Shown one piece after another: positions 1 to 6,011 of a stretch of DNA of 7,229 nt. Each line of letters starts with the position of its first letter. Position 1 is the first letter of the stretch. Source of the stretch: an uncultured Ruminococcus sp. (GTDB taxonomy: Bacteria > Bacillota > Clostridia > Oscillospirales > Ruminococcaceae); the NCBI GenBank assembly GCA_910584195.1, contig CAJTYV010000071.1:1-7229 (forward strand), in the 5' to 3' direction. A program made the translations under genes and the position numbers. The notes under the pieces are model-generated. The model saw only the letters and a program-made list of their open reading frames with translations. It ran no database searches and had not been told where the DNA came from.

Positions 1-1
1 G

Positions 2-784
2 CTGAAACGAAAGGCAGAGGAAGTGGATTTGTTTTCAGAGGAAGATATGGGACAGGCAGGCGCGCAGCCTATTTCTCATGATGACTATGAGAAACTTATC
101 GCTTATCTTAAAAAGAAAAATGTTTCAGCGGTTCTGCCGATACAGATAGCTTACTATGCAGGTCTTAGGATTGGCGAGGTATGCGGGCTGACCTGGCAGG
201 ACATCAACCTTGAAGAACAGTATCTTACGGTAAAACGGAGCGTCCGCTATGACGGCGCAAAGCACAAAACGATTATCGGACCGACAAAACGTAAGAAAGT
301 ACGGACGGTTGATTTTGGAGACACGCTTACTGCCATACTGAAAAAAGCAAGGAAAGAACAGCTTAAAAATCAGATGCAGTACGGGGAACTGTACCACCGC
401 AACTACTACAAGGAAGTGCAGGACAAAAACAGGGTTTACTATGAGTATTACAGCTTGGAGAACACGCAGGACATTCCGGCGGATTACAACGAAATCTCAT
501 TTGTATGTTTAAGACCGGACGGCTGCCTTGAAACGCCAAGTACATTGAGTATCGTCTGCCGGACACTCGCAAAGAAACTGGACGGATTTGAGGGGTTTCA
601 TTTCCACCAGCTCCGCCATACTTATACAAGCAATTTGCTGTCAAACGGCGCAGCGCCGAAGGACGTGCAGGAACTCTTAGGACACTCTGACGTGAGTACC
701 ACAATGAATGTGTATGCCCATGCCACAAGGGAAGCCAAACGGACTTCCGTTAGGCTCTTGGATAAAGTGGCAGGCAACGATTAG
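2..784 (+). CDS. Tyrosine recombinase (phage/ICE-type integrase), 3' part; 5' end outside window
   Basis: This is the catalytic half of a tyrosine site-specific recombinase, which integrates and excises mobile DNA through a covalent 3'-phosphotyrosine. The frame is open to the window edge, so the arm-binding and core-binding domains lie outside and the GTG at 23 is probably not a start. Counting from codon 23, the full active site is visible: Arg49 (AGLRIGEV), a beta-hairpin Lys near 89 (PTKRKKVRTV), His195 and Arg198 (HQLRHTY), His221 (LGHSD) and Tyr231 (MNVYAH). A long insert at residues 110-155 is rich in Tyr, Lys and Glu. The protein does not match my memory of Tn916 Int. It converges on the small - strand gene at 986-1267, with a terminator hairpin between them. 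It could be the end of one element or cargo of the element carrying the serine recombinase. The family call is firm; the element identity is open. Confidence 0.93.
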   Translation: MKRKAEEVDLFSEEDMGQAGAQPISHDDYEKLIAYLKKKNVSAVLPIQIAYYAGLRIGEVCGLTWQDINLEEQYLTVKRSVRYDGAKHKTIIGPTKRKKVRTVDFGDTLTAILKKARKEQLKNQMQYGELYHRNYYKEVQDKNRVYYEYYSLENTQDIPADYNEISFVCLRPDGCLETPSTLSIVCRTLAKKLDGFEGFHFHQLRHTYTSNLLSNGAAPKDVQELLGHSDVSTTMNVYAHATREAKRTSVRLLDKVAGND

Positions 785-800
785 ATACATTCAGAAAAAC

Positions 801-841
801 TTTCCCTTGTAAACTGCCCATAAGGGCAAAAACAAGGGAAA
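801..841 (-). terminator. Long stem-loop between convergent genes, terminator-like on the - strand
   Basis: The arms TTTCCCTTGT (801-810) and ACAAGGGAAA (832-841) are perfect complements. Inside them a second stem pairs TGCCC (815-819) with GGGCA (824-828) around ATAA. On the - strand the hairpin runs into GTTTTTC, as expected for intrinsic termination of transcripts from 986-1267. On the + strand no T run follows, so it would serve the integrase transcript less well. It sits 17 bases after the integrase stop. Confidence 0.75.
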
Positions 842-862
842 ATAGAAATCATATCACTATGT

Positions 863-879
863 AAGGCTCTAAAAGCCTT
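863..879. repeat. Short inverted repeat, function unknown
   Basis: AAGGCT (863-868) and AGCCTT (874-879) form a 6-bp stem around CTAAA. There is no T run on either side, so it is not a clear terminator. It lies in the 785-985 stretch, where no gene is visible apart from this repeat and the larger hairpin at 801-841. A recombination or protein-binding role is possible but unsupported. Confidence 0.4.
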
Positions 880-985
880 GAAAAATAAGGAAAGTTCAAG
901 AAAATCATCTGCAAATACCGATTTATCAAATTGTTCAATATCATTATCTTACCACAAGTGCATACACAATTCCATTAAATTTTGC

Positions 986-1267
986 TTAATCTCCCTTTTC
1001 TTTATTCTTTGCAATCATCATCTGCCTTGCTCGTTCTTTCTGCTCGGTGCTGACCGCCCTCGGCTTGTGGTAGCTGACATATGATTTCGGAAGGGAATAG
1101 GTTTTAGATACTTCGTCCTGCCCCAAAAGATTATATGTATCAGGGAAGTCAGCAACAAGCGTATCAAGTTTCCGCATAACCGTTTTATCTCTTGTATAAA
1201 CAGTGGCAGTCTGTTCTCCTGCATTGTAATTGACAATCGTTTCCTGCTCGTATCGTGAAAGTTTCAT
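986..1267 (-). CDS. Small mobile-element accessory protein, 93 aa, function unknown
   Basis: This is a 93-residue soluble protein with no signal peptide or membrane segment. It opens with MKLSRYEQET and continues as a mixed charged sequence with VNYNAGEQTATVYTRDK, which looks like paired beta strands. The tail is strongly basic (EQKERARQMMIAKNKEKGD). From memory, small proteins with this kind of start recur on clostridial integrative elements and carry uninformative or dubious automatic names; I can assign no function. An AGGA motif about 6 bases before the ATG supports the start. The gene lies downstream of the serine recombinase on the same strand, 240 bases away and behind a terminator, so it probably uses its own promoter (1307-1334). 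The 801-841 hairpin would end its transcript. A basic accessory or DNA-binding role is only a guess. Confidence 0.75.
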   Translation of the reverse strand: MKLSRYEQETIVNYNAGEQTATVYTRDKTVMRKLDTLVADFPDTYNLLGQDEVSKTYSLPKSYVSYHKPRAVSTEQKERARQMMIAKNKEKGD

Positions 1268-1306
1268 AACCCATTCCTGCCTTTCCTGTTGAATATATCA
1301 GTTTGA

Positions 1307-1334
1307 TTGATATGATTGATTTTGGTGCTGTCAA
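1307..1334 (-). promoter_or_regulatory. Predicted sigma-A type promoter for the 93-aa gene
   Basis: On the - strand a consensus -35 box TTGACA (1334-1329) is followed after 16 bases by TATCAA (1312-1307). The ATG is about 40 bases further on. The -35 box is perfect, the -10 box is imperfect and the spacing is one short of ideal. The terminator after the upstream recombinase makes an independent promoter here plausible. Confidence 0.5.
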
Positions 1335-1423
1335 AGATTGTTCGCCCGTCAATTATCGGATATTTAGATTGTATAGTGCTATGTGCAGGTATTTCTCCAC
1401 CTCGGAAAATATGCGTTCACTTC

Positions 1424-1442
1424 CTGCGGTAATATACCGCAG
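1424..1442. repeat. Perfect 8-bp inverted repeat with 3-base centre
   Basis: CTGCGGTA (1424-1431) is the exact reverse complement of TACCGCAG (1435-1442), around ATA. On the + strand it is followed by ATTTTGTT, which is terminator-like, but no + strand gene ends here. It lies between the recombinase terminator and the promoter of the 93-aa gene, so it may be an operator or a recombinase-related site. The function is not determined. Confidence 0.5.
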
Positions 1443-1459
1443 ATTTTGTTCCAAAATCG

Positions 1460-1492
1460 AAAAAAGCCATAACATCTCTGTCATAGCCTTTT
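1460..1492 (-). terminator. Intrinsic terminator of the serine recombinase gene
   Basis: Read on the - strand, the arms at 1492-1479 and 1474-1461 form a continuous 14-bp stem if three G-U pairs are allowed. It is closed by a GAGA loop of the GNRA type and runs into six T. It begins 15 bases after the recombinase stop codon, the classic position for an intrinsic terminator. The all-wobble mismatches suggest selection on the RNA form. Confidence 0.85.
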
Positions 1493-1507
1493 CCTACAAA
1501 ACCTATT

Positions 1508-3376
1508 TTACATTACAGCCTGTTTTCCTGCCCTCGGTATGTCCAGCACTCCGGCGTGGAAATATATGCCTTTCTCCCTGTCCTCGGCTCTTATCTGCTC
1601 TTTTTGGCTCTCAATCTGCGCCTTTTTCTTCGCTTTGGTGCGTTCCTCATACTCTTTCTGTTTCCCGTTGGCTTTCCGTTTCAGATAGTTTTGGTGCAGT
1701 CTGTCCTTTCTCGCCTCTTTCTTCCGCATTTCTTCCAGTTCTTCGGGTGTTGGCTCTTTCTCCGCCATAGTCGGCGGTATGTATTCCCCTATAAAGTTAA
1801 AATAAATCTCTATCTTCTGTGTGGTGTCCGCACTTCCTTTTCGGTCACGCTCATGGACTATGATTTTCTCCACAAACTCATTCAGCATGAGCGTTGTCAT
1901 TTCCTCTGCGTTGCTGTACCTCTCAACCAATTTTAGGAAACGTGCGGCAGATTTACGGTCATTTTCATACTGTGCCTGTTCCGTTTTGTAACCGTCTAAC
2001 TCACTCTGCAACTGTTCCTGCTCGCTCTCATATTGGTTGTAGAGCATGGTATAACGCTTGTCTGACAGTTTCCCCAATGCGTTGTCCTCGTAAATCTTTG
2101 CAATCAGCATTTCCAGTTCCCCGATACGCTTTTCACATACCACCATGCGTTTTTTCTGTTCCGTAAAGTCTACCGTCTGCCTGTCCTCGATATGCGACTG
2201 TATTTCTTCCGCAAAACGCTCTTTATCAAGACTGGCGTACTGTATGACCTCTTTTATGGTCTTTGCCGCTATCTCCATAACGTGATCCGCTTTGATGCGG
2301 TGTGCTGACCTACATAGTGTTCCGACTGGCTGTTTCGCATAATTTCCGCATACATACATGGGAACACGCTTTCCATTGTTTACCCTGTGGACATACATCT
2401 TGCCGCCGCAATCAGCGCAATACATCAGTCCTGTGAGCGGGTGTGCTTCGCCCCAACCATCGGGATAACGCTTTACCTGTCCTCTGATGCGCTGTACGTT
2501 GTCAAAGGTTTCTTGGTCTATGATCGGCGCATGGGTGTTCTCAAAGATTAACCACTGGTCTTTATCTACATAATGGCTCTTTTTATCCTTGAAATGCTTG
2601 CGTGTCTTGAAATTTACCGTATGCCCTAAGTATTCATGTTTCTGTAAGATATGTGCTATGGTGGAACTCGTCCATTTGTAGGGATATTTAATCTCCCTGT
2701 TCTGCCACAATCCCACTCCCAACTGCGCTTGGTGATAGGCAGGAATGGGAATATGCTCGGCTGTGAATTGCGTTGCAATCTGAAACGGACCGTAACCCTC
2801 CAAAGTCATTCGGAATATCCGTCTGACAATGGGCGCTGCCACTTCATCAATTACCCATTGGTTTTTATCCCCGCTGTCTTTCAGATAACCGTATGGCGGA
2901 CTGCTCGCAACGTGCTTTCCGCTCTCTCCTTTTGCCTTAAAAGTGGACTTGATTTTCTTGCTGATGTCTTTTGCATAGTATTCGTTGATTACGTCACGGA
3001 ACGGAAGGAAATCATCATCAAATCCCGAACCTGTGTCAACACCCTCGTTGACTGCAATCAGTCTTACATTAGCTCTGCGCAACTGTTCCCGCAACATTCC
3101 CATCTGTACATAATTTCTTCCCAATCGGCTCATATCTTTCACAATGATTGTTCCGATATTGCCTTTCTCCACTTCGGCAAGCATGGCTTGCAATCCCTCA
3201 CGCTCAAAGGTCGTACCCGATATTCCATCATCGGTAAAGTGGCGTATGCCCGTAAAACCGTTCTTTTCCGCATAATCCTCTAACATTGCCTTTTGGTTGG
3301 ATATGCTGTTGCTCTCGCCTTGCAACTCGTCATCATGGCTCAATCTCTCATATAGTGCTGTTAAATCGTGACTCAT
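1508..3376 (-). CDS. Large serine recombinase, TndX/TnpX-like, with DUF4368-type C-terminus
   Basis: This recombinase cuts and rejoins DNA through a phosphoserine and moves an integrative element. I chose the ATG at 3376 (622 aa): GGAGGG lies 8 bases upstream, whereas the TTG at 3382 would sit almost on that site. Residues 1-150 are the resolvase catalytic domain, with YERLS (nucleophile Ser13), DDGISGTTFER (49-59) and SRLGR (83-87). Residues about 160-300 are the recombinase domain (PPYGY, WTSSTIAHILQKHEYLGH). A zinc ribbon follows with Cys320, Cys323, Cys343 and Cys355. A coiled coil covers about 405-485 and controls synapsis in this family. The FVEKIIVHER to IEIYFNFIG part (501-530) matches the DUF4368 style. 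The tail (about 540-605) is a highly charged Lys/Glu helix. No lesion is visible, so it looks active. It reads inward from a probable element end beside a disrupted exonuclease gene. Confidence 0.96.
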   Translation of the reverse strand: MSHDLTALYERLSHDDELQGESNSISNQKAMLEDYAEKNGFTGIRHFTDDGISGTTFEREGLQAMLAEVEKGNIGTIIVKDMSRLGRNYVQMGMLREQLRRANVRLIAVNEGVDTGSGFDDDFLPFRDVINEYYAKDISKKIKSTFKAKGESGKHVASSPPYGYLKDSGDKNQWVIDEVAAPIVRRIFRMTLEGYGPFQIATQFTAEHIPIPAYHQAQLGVGLWQNREIKYPYKWTSSTIAHILQKHEYLGHTVNFKTRKHFKDKKSHYVDKDQWLIFENTHAPIIDQETFDNVQRIRGQVKRYPDGWGEAHPLTGLMYCADCGGKMYVHRVNNGKRVPMYVCGNYAKQPVGTLCRSAHRIKADHVMEIAAKTIKEVIQYASLDKERFAEEIQSHIEDRQTVDFTEQKKRMVVCEKRIGELEMLIAKIYEDNALGKLSDKRYTMLYNQYESEQEQLQSELDGYKTEQAQYENDRKSAARFLKLVERYSNAEEMTTLMLNEFVEKIIVHERDRKGSADTTQKIEIYFNFIGEYIPPTMAEKEPTPEELEEMRKKEARKDRLHQNYLKRKANGKQKEYEERTKAKKKAQIESQKEQIRAEDREKGIYFHAGVLDIPRAGKQAVM

Positions 3377-3492
3377 AATCAATTCCCTCCTTTCCGCCAG
3401 TACCGCATAAATGCTATGCTGTGGCTGTTTTGTATTTGTTTTGATTAAGAAGTCTTTTATATTTTATAACTCCTACAGCGACTGACATTCCA
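3377..3492. other. Probable serine-recombinase element end and insertion junction
   Basis: This 116-base stretch separates the divergent recombinase and exonuclease genes. It holds the recombinase ribosome site (GGAGGG on the - strand at 3390-3385) and a small palindrome-like GCATAAATGC (about 3411-3420). The exonuclease frame is open back to a TGA at 3442-3444 but has no start codon or ribosome site there. That is what an insertion between about 3445 and 3492 would leave. TndX/TnpX-type elements are known to exchange at a central dinucleotide, often GA; several GA steps occur at 3480-3488, but I cannot fix the crossover point. A promoter for the recombinase may lie in the AT-rich part (about 3450-3475). 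Confidence 0.5.
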
Positions 3493-4779
3493 ATGCTCTA
3501 TTCCTTTTCACCCGGTTCTGATATTCCATCCGTATGCGAAGTAATCGGCTATGAAGAAATATACGATGGTTGGGCCGTTATCGTTATCAAGGTAGATGGT
3601 CAAACTATAAATATACATTCAAGTTATCTTCTCGAAATGAAAACACGGGGCGCATCATATAATAGAACCCTTCGTAACAAGAAAACGGTAAGGACAGCTC
3701 TGTCTACCTATGTAGTCTTTGATATAGAAACTACTGGACTTAGCCATTTTTCAGATAAAATCATTGAAATTGCTGCAGTAAAATACACCGGCGAACATGT
3801 ATCGGAGTTTCACGAATATGTTTATACTGATGATATTATCCCAGTAAACATTACTTTACTTACTGGCATATCTAACGATACACTTCAAGATGCTCCTACT
3901 ATAGATACTGTTATGCCTAAATTTCTATCCTTTATCGAAGACCATGTACTTGTCGGGCACAACATAAAATCTTTTGATATACCTTTTATAAATAAAGTTT
4001 GTTCCGATTTAGGACTTCCTCTTGTAAAAAACAACGTGATTGATACCTTAACCCTTGCCAAAACGAAACTTCCAAACCTTGATAATTACAAACAACCTAC
4101 TCTGTGTGATTACTATAACATAGATACATCCAATGCTCACCACGCCCTTTTTGATTGTTACATGTGTGCCCAAATATATTGTTCTTTGGTCTCAAATAAT
4201 ATAAAAAATGATTACATTTCAGCATCTTCCGATCCTTTTGAGAATAAAGTTTTATCTATACTCAAACAAATAATTGTTGAAAAAGAGCTTCCTGAGACAG
4301 GGCTGCGTCTTCGTAAAAACAACGGGAAAAATGGTATCAGTTATTCAGTATTAATAAGTGAGCCACCCTATCCCATTGGCTCAGAACGTCTTGGTGGAGA
4401 ACAAAGTGTTGCCAAGCTGTCCATTATAAAGGATACTTATGAGATTGATGTTTTACAAAATGTTTTAGACGAAATACCCTGTCCCAATTCCGCAACAGTT
4501 AAGCAATTAAAGAAAAACGGAAATTCTCCCCAACACGTTATTGTGACTTTTTTGTATAATAGTCCTGAACTTTATAATTTTATAAATTCCGTTATTTTAT
4601 ATAGATTAAATCATTATCGAACAGCAGAGTCTACATTTAGTTGTTGTAGTGAATTTATACAATGTTCTGATGCAAAGAAATGTGTTCATGAGAACAAACT
4701 ATATTCTACTGCCTGTACATATAGACATAATTTAGAGAATGGTCGCATTTTCTATGGAAAAAATAGAAATATTGATTAA
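3493..4779 (+). CDS. DEDDh-family 3'-5' exonuclease with Cys-rich C-terminus; probably lacks its native 5' end
   Basis: The DnaQ-like fold removes nucleotides from 3' ends using two metal ions. From the ATG at 3493 (428 aa), residues 72-232 carry the whole active site: Asp77 and Glu79 (VVFDIETTG), Asp162 (VGHNIKSFDIPF), and His216 with Asp221 (AHHALFD). Residues 1-70 are a separate small beta-rich segment (WAVIVIKVDGQTINIHSSYLLEM). Residues about 248-428 are a second domain ending in a Cys cluster, Cys384, Cys385, Cys391, Cys397 and Cys408 with His399, followed by YRHNLENGRIFYGKN; this may bind metal. No Shine-Dalgarno precedes the ATG, and the frame is open upstream without a start, so the gene is probably 5'-truncated by the neighbouring element. 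Its codons are clearly more AT-rich than those of the recombinase. The substrate could be DNA or RNA; a repair, plasmid or defence role is undecided. Confidence 0.88.
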   Translation: MLYSFSPGSDIPSVCEVIGYEEIYDGWAVIVIKVDGQTINIHSSYLLEMKTRGASYNRTLRNKKTVRTALSTYVVFDIETTGLSHFSDKIIEIAAVKYTGEHVSEFHEYVYTDDIIPVNITLLTGISNDTLQDAPTIDTVMPKFLSFIEDHVLVGHNIKSFDIPFINKVCSDLGLPLVKNNVIDTLTLAKTKLPNLDNYKQPTLCDYYNIDTSNAHHALFDCYMCAQIYCSLVSNNIKNDYISASSDPFENKVLSILKQIIVEKELPETGLRLRKNNGKNGISYSVLISEPPYPIGSERLGGEQSVAKLSIIKDTYEIDVLQNVLDEIPCPNSATVKQLKKNGNSPQHVIVTFLYNSPELYNFINSVILYRLNHYRTAESTFSCCSEFIQCSDAKKCVHENKLYSTACTYRHNLENGRIFYGKNRNID

Positions 4780-4897
4780 CTTAAGATAACAGAGGCACAT
4801 GCTATATCCCAATCCGCTCGGTGTCTTGGACGGGTTATTGGGAAATTATAGAAAATACAGATTTGTGGAATAATAATGCTCATAGGAAGTATCTTTT

Positions 4898-5059
4898 ATG
4901 GAATATATCATTACTTTCACTTGGGATGAAGAAGCAAGCGTCTGGATCGCTGCCAGCAACGACATACCCGGACTCGTTCTTGAATCCGGCTCGTTTGATG
5001 CCCTTCTGGAACGCAAGCGCTTCGCTGTGTCGGAACTTCTTTCTCTGAATGCTTCCTAA
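4898..5059 (+). CDS. Small DUF1902-type protein, 53 aa
   Basis: This short gene begins MEYIITFTWDEEASVWIAAS and continues through NDIPGLVLESGSFDALLE to ELLSLNAS. The pattern, a beta strand with TWD, then VWIA, then D-(I/V)-PGL, then a helix ending in PELL or SELL, is that of the DUF1902 family. The family is related to the HicB-like antitoxin fold and is often found in toxin-antitoxin or mobile contexts. AGGAAG sits 8 bases before the ATG. At 53 residues it is somewhat shorter than the 60-75 I recall as usual, so the C-terminus may be trimmed. No HicA-like toxin is visible on either side, so an orphan regulator is as likely as an antitoxin. It lies 118 bases after the exonuclease, and a terminator at 5120-5146 closes its transcript. 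Confidence 0.8.
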   Translation: MEYIITFTWDEEASVWIAASNDIPGLVLESGSFDALLERKRFAVSELLSLNAS

Positions 5060-5119
5060 AATCTTTCCAGACGTTCGGAAAAAAGTGCTTGGAATACGAA
5101 AGCACCCCCAATTAATAAT

Positions 5120-5146
5120 AAAAAGTTTCATATAGGAGACTTTTTT
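5120..5146 (+). terminator. Intrinsic terminator after the DUF1902 gene
   Basis: AAAAAGTTTC (5120-5129) pairs with GAGACTTTTT (5136-5145), with one G-U pair, around ATATAG, and runs into a further T. The A-rich 5' arm and T-rich 3' arm let it act in both directions. It separates the exonuclease/DUF1902 unit from the NYN promoter, which begins 13 bases later. Confidence 0.75.
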
Positions 5147-5158
5147 CTTCATAATGTG

Positions 5159-5187
5159 TTGATTTTTTTCCACTTTGGCCATATTAT
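5159..5187 (+). promoter_or_regulatory. Predicted sigma-A type promoter of the NYN gene
   Basis: The -35 box TTGATT (5159-5164) and the -10 box TATTAT (5182-5187) are 17 bases apart, the ideal spacing. Each box differs from consensus at one or two positions. The expected start of transcription is near 5193-5196, giving a 5' leader of roughly 97 bases before the ATG at 5292. An overlapping TATAAA at 5185-5190 is an alternative -10. Confidence 0.68.
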
Positions 5188-5192
5188 AAAGG

Positions 5193-5208
5193 TGTAACAG
5201 ACGTTACA
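5193..5208 (+). promoter_or_regulatory. Palindromic operator-like site at the NYN transcription start
   Basis: TGTAAC (5193-5198) and GTTACA (5203-5208) are exact reverse complements around AGAC. The site begins about 6 bases after the -10 box, where a bound dimer would block initiation. The central GTAAC-N4-GTTAC resembles the layout of a Firmicutes LexA box (GAAC-N4-GTTC) but has an extra base pair in each half, so it is not a match. The binding protein is unknown. Confidence 0.55.
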
Positions 5209-5216
5209 ATGTAAAC

Positions 5217-5270
5217 AAGCTCTAGGTGGTAGGCTCCCAACGATATGGGAAAAGCCGATACCTAGAGCTT
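5217..5270 (+). ncRNA. Structured 5' leader of the NYN gene: long imperfect stem-loop, class unknown
   Basis: An 11-bp perfect outer stem pairs AAGCTCTAGGT (5217-5227) with ACCTAGAGCTT (5260-5270). Above it an internal loop faces GGTA (5228-5231) against GAT (5257-5259). Then GGCT (5232-5235) pairs with AGCC (5253-5256), AAA (5250-5252) bulges out, and CCCA (5236-5239) pairs with TGGG (5246-5249) under a six-base loop ACGATA. The ribosome site AGGAGG starts 11 bases after the stem. No T run follows, so it is not a plain terminator. I compared it from memory with common riboswitch and ribozyme consensus patterns and recognised none. It may be a regulatory leader, a protein-binding element or a substrate of the NYN nuclease itself. 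Confidence 0.65.
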
Positions 5271-5291
5271 TACTCGTTTAAGGAGGTACAA

Positions 5292-5960
5292 ATGAGAACA
5301 GCTATCTTAGTAGACGGTGGATTTTACCGCAAACGGGCTGCGTATTTATGGGGCAAGAAATCCCCTGAAAAGCGCGCTTCTGAATTATATTCCTATTGTT
5401 CTGCCCACTTAAGGCATGAACAGCGTTATGATGACCGCGGATTATATCGGATTTTTTATTACGATTGTCCCCCGCTCGCCAAAACTGTATACCATCCACT
5501 TCTGAAACGTGGTGTTGATTTTCGACAATCAGATACATATTCATGGGCTAACGAATTTTTTGATGAATTGAAAAAACAGCGGAAAGTTGCCCTACGGCTT
5601 GGGGAATTATCGGATGCCTATGCTTCATTTAATATCAGCACATCCGCCCTCAAAGATATATGTACCGGTGTCAAAAGCATTCAAGATTTAAAGGAGACTG
5701 ATTTCTCTATTTCTTTTCAGCAAAAAGGTGTAGATATGCGTATCGGCTTAGATATCGCTTCTCTCGCATATAAAAAACAGATAGACCAGATTATCCTTAT
5801 TGCTGGAGACAGCGACTTTGTCCCTGCTGCCAAATTAGCAAGAAGAGAAGGCGTTGATTTCATCCTCGATCCCATGTGGGCACCTATTAAAAGTAATTTA
5901 TTTGAACACATCGACGGTCTTATGTCCCAATGGGGAAAGAAAGATAAGAAGAAAACGTAG
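5292..5960 (+). CDS. NYN-domain (LabA/PIN-like) predicted nuclease, 222 aa
   Basis: NYN proteins share the PIN-like fold and are predicted or shown metal-dependent RNases. The visible acidic residues fit: Asp8 in ILVDGGFY, Asp148 and Asp154 in KGVDMRIGLDIASLA, and Asp173 with Asp175 in LIAGDSDFVPAAK. The central part (about 45-140), with YRIFYYDCPP and YHPLLKRG, is typical of the LabA-like branch. The tail is basic (GKKDKKKT). I chose the ATG at 5292 because AAGGAGG ends 5 bases before it; an in-frame ATG at 5226 falls inside the leader stem-loop and would add 22 non-conserved residues. The gene has its own promoter, operator-like palindrome and structured leader, and a terminator at 6012-6049, so it looks like a separately controlled single gene. 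Its island setting fits RNA decay, element control or phage defence; the sequence does not say which. Confidence 0.9.
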   Translation: MRTAILVDGGFYRKRAAYLWGKKSPEKRASELYSYCSAHLRHEQRYDDRGLYRIFYYDCPPLAKTVYHPLLKRGVDFRQSDTYSWANEFFDELKKQRKVALRLGELSDAYASFNISTSALKDICTGVKSIQDLKETDFSISFQQKGVDMRIGLDIASLAYKKQIDQIILIAGDSDFVPAAKLARREGVDFILDPMWAPIKSNLFEHIDGLMSQWGKKDKKKT

Positions 5961-5973
5961 GCATCTGCCAACT

Positions 5974-5991
5974 TGTTGCGACATCGCAACA
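5974..5991. repeat. Perfect 7-bp inverted repeat between NYN and integrase genes
   Basis: TGTTGCG (5974-5980) and CGCAACA (5985-5991) are exact reverse complements around ACAT. It starts 13 bases after the NYN stop codon and has no T run, so it is more likely a protein-binding or recombination site than a terminator. Its place upstream of the integrase suggests control of that gene or an accessory site; this is inference. Confidence 0.5.
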
Positions 5992-6011
5992 CCAGCCACT
6001 ACTCATTAGCA

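Noticed and set aside
23..25. GTG at 23 as the start of the left integrase
   Set aside because: The frame is open to the window edge and the product would lack the arm and core-binding domains, so the gene very probably begins outside.
1303..1936. Long + strand frames opposite the serine recombinase and downstream of it
   Set aside because: They are antisense shadows: low-complexity Ser, Leu, Phe and Pro products without ribosome sites, opposite a clear recombinase or non-coding DNA.
3380..3382. TTG at 3382 as start of the serine recombinase (624 aa)
   Set aside because: The GGAGGG site is only 2 bases away, too close; the ATG at 3376 has 8-base spacing and begins the family-like MSHDLTALYERLS.
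4799..4873. 24-codon frame beginning MLYPNPLGVLDGLL
   Set aside because: An AGAGG lies too close to the ATG, the peptide is very short and I recognise no family. It may be a chance frame or a gene remnant.
5060..5119. HicA-like toxin after the DUF1902 gene
   Set aside because: I translated the + strand frames downstream of the DUF1902 stop and saw no HicA pattern (such as a KGSH motif) and no suitable start with a ribosome site.
5193..5208. LexA (SOS) box at the NYN promoter
   Set aside because: The half-sites are GTAAC and GTTAC, not GAAC and GTTC; the extra base in each half breaks the known consensus.
5226..5291. Upstream in-frame ATG at 5226 for the NYN protein
   Set aside because: It lies inside the leader stem-loop without a ribosome site, and the extra 22 residues are not family-like. 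AAGGAGG decides for 5292.
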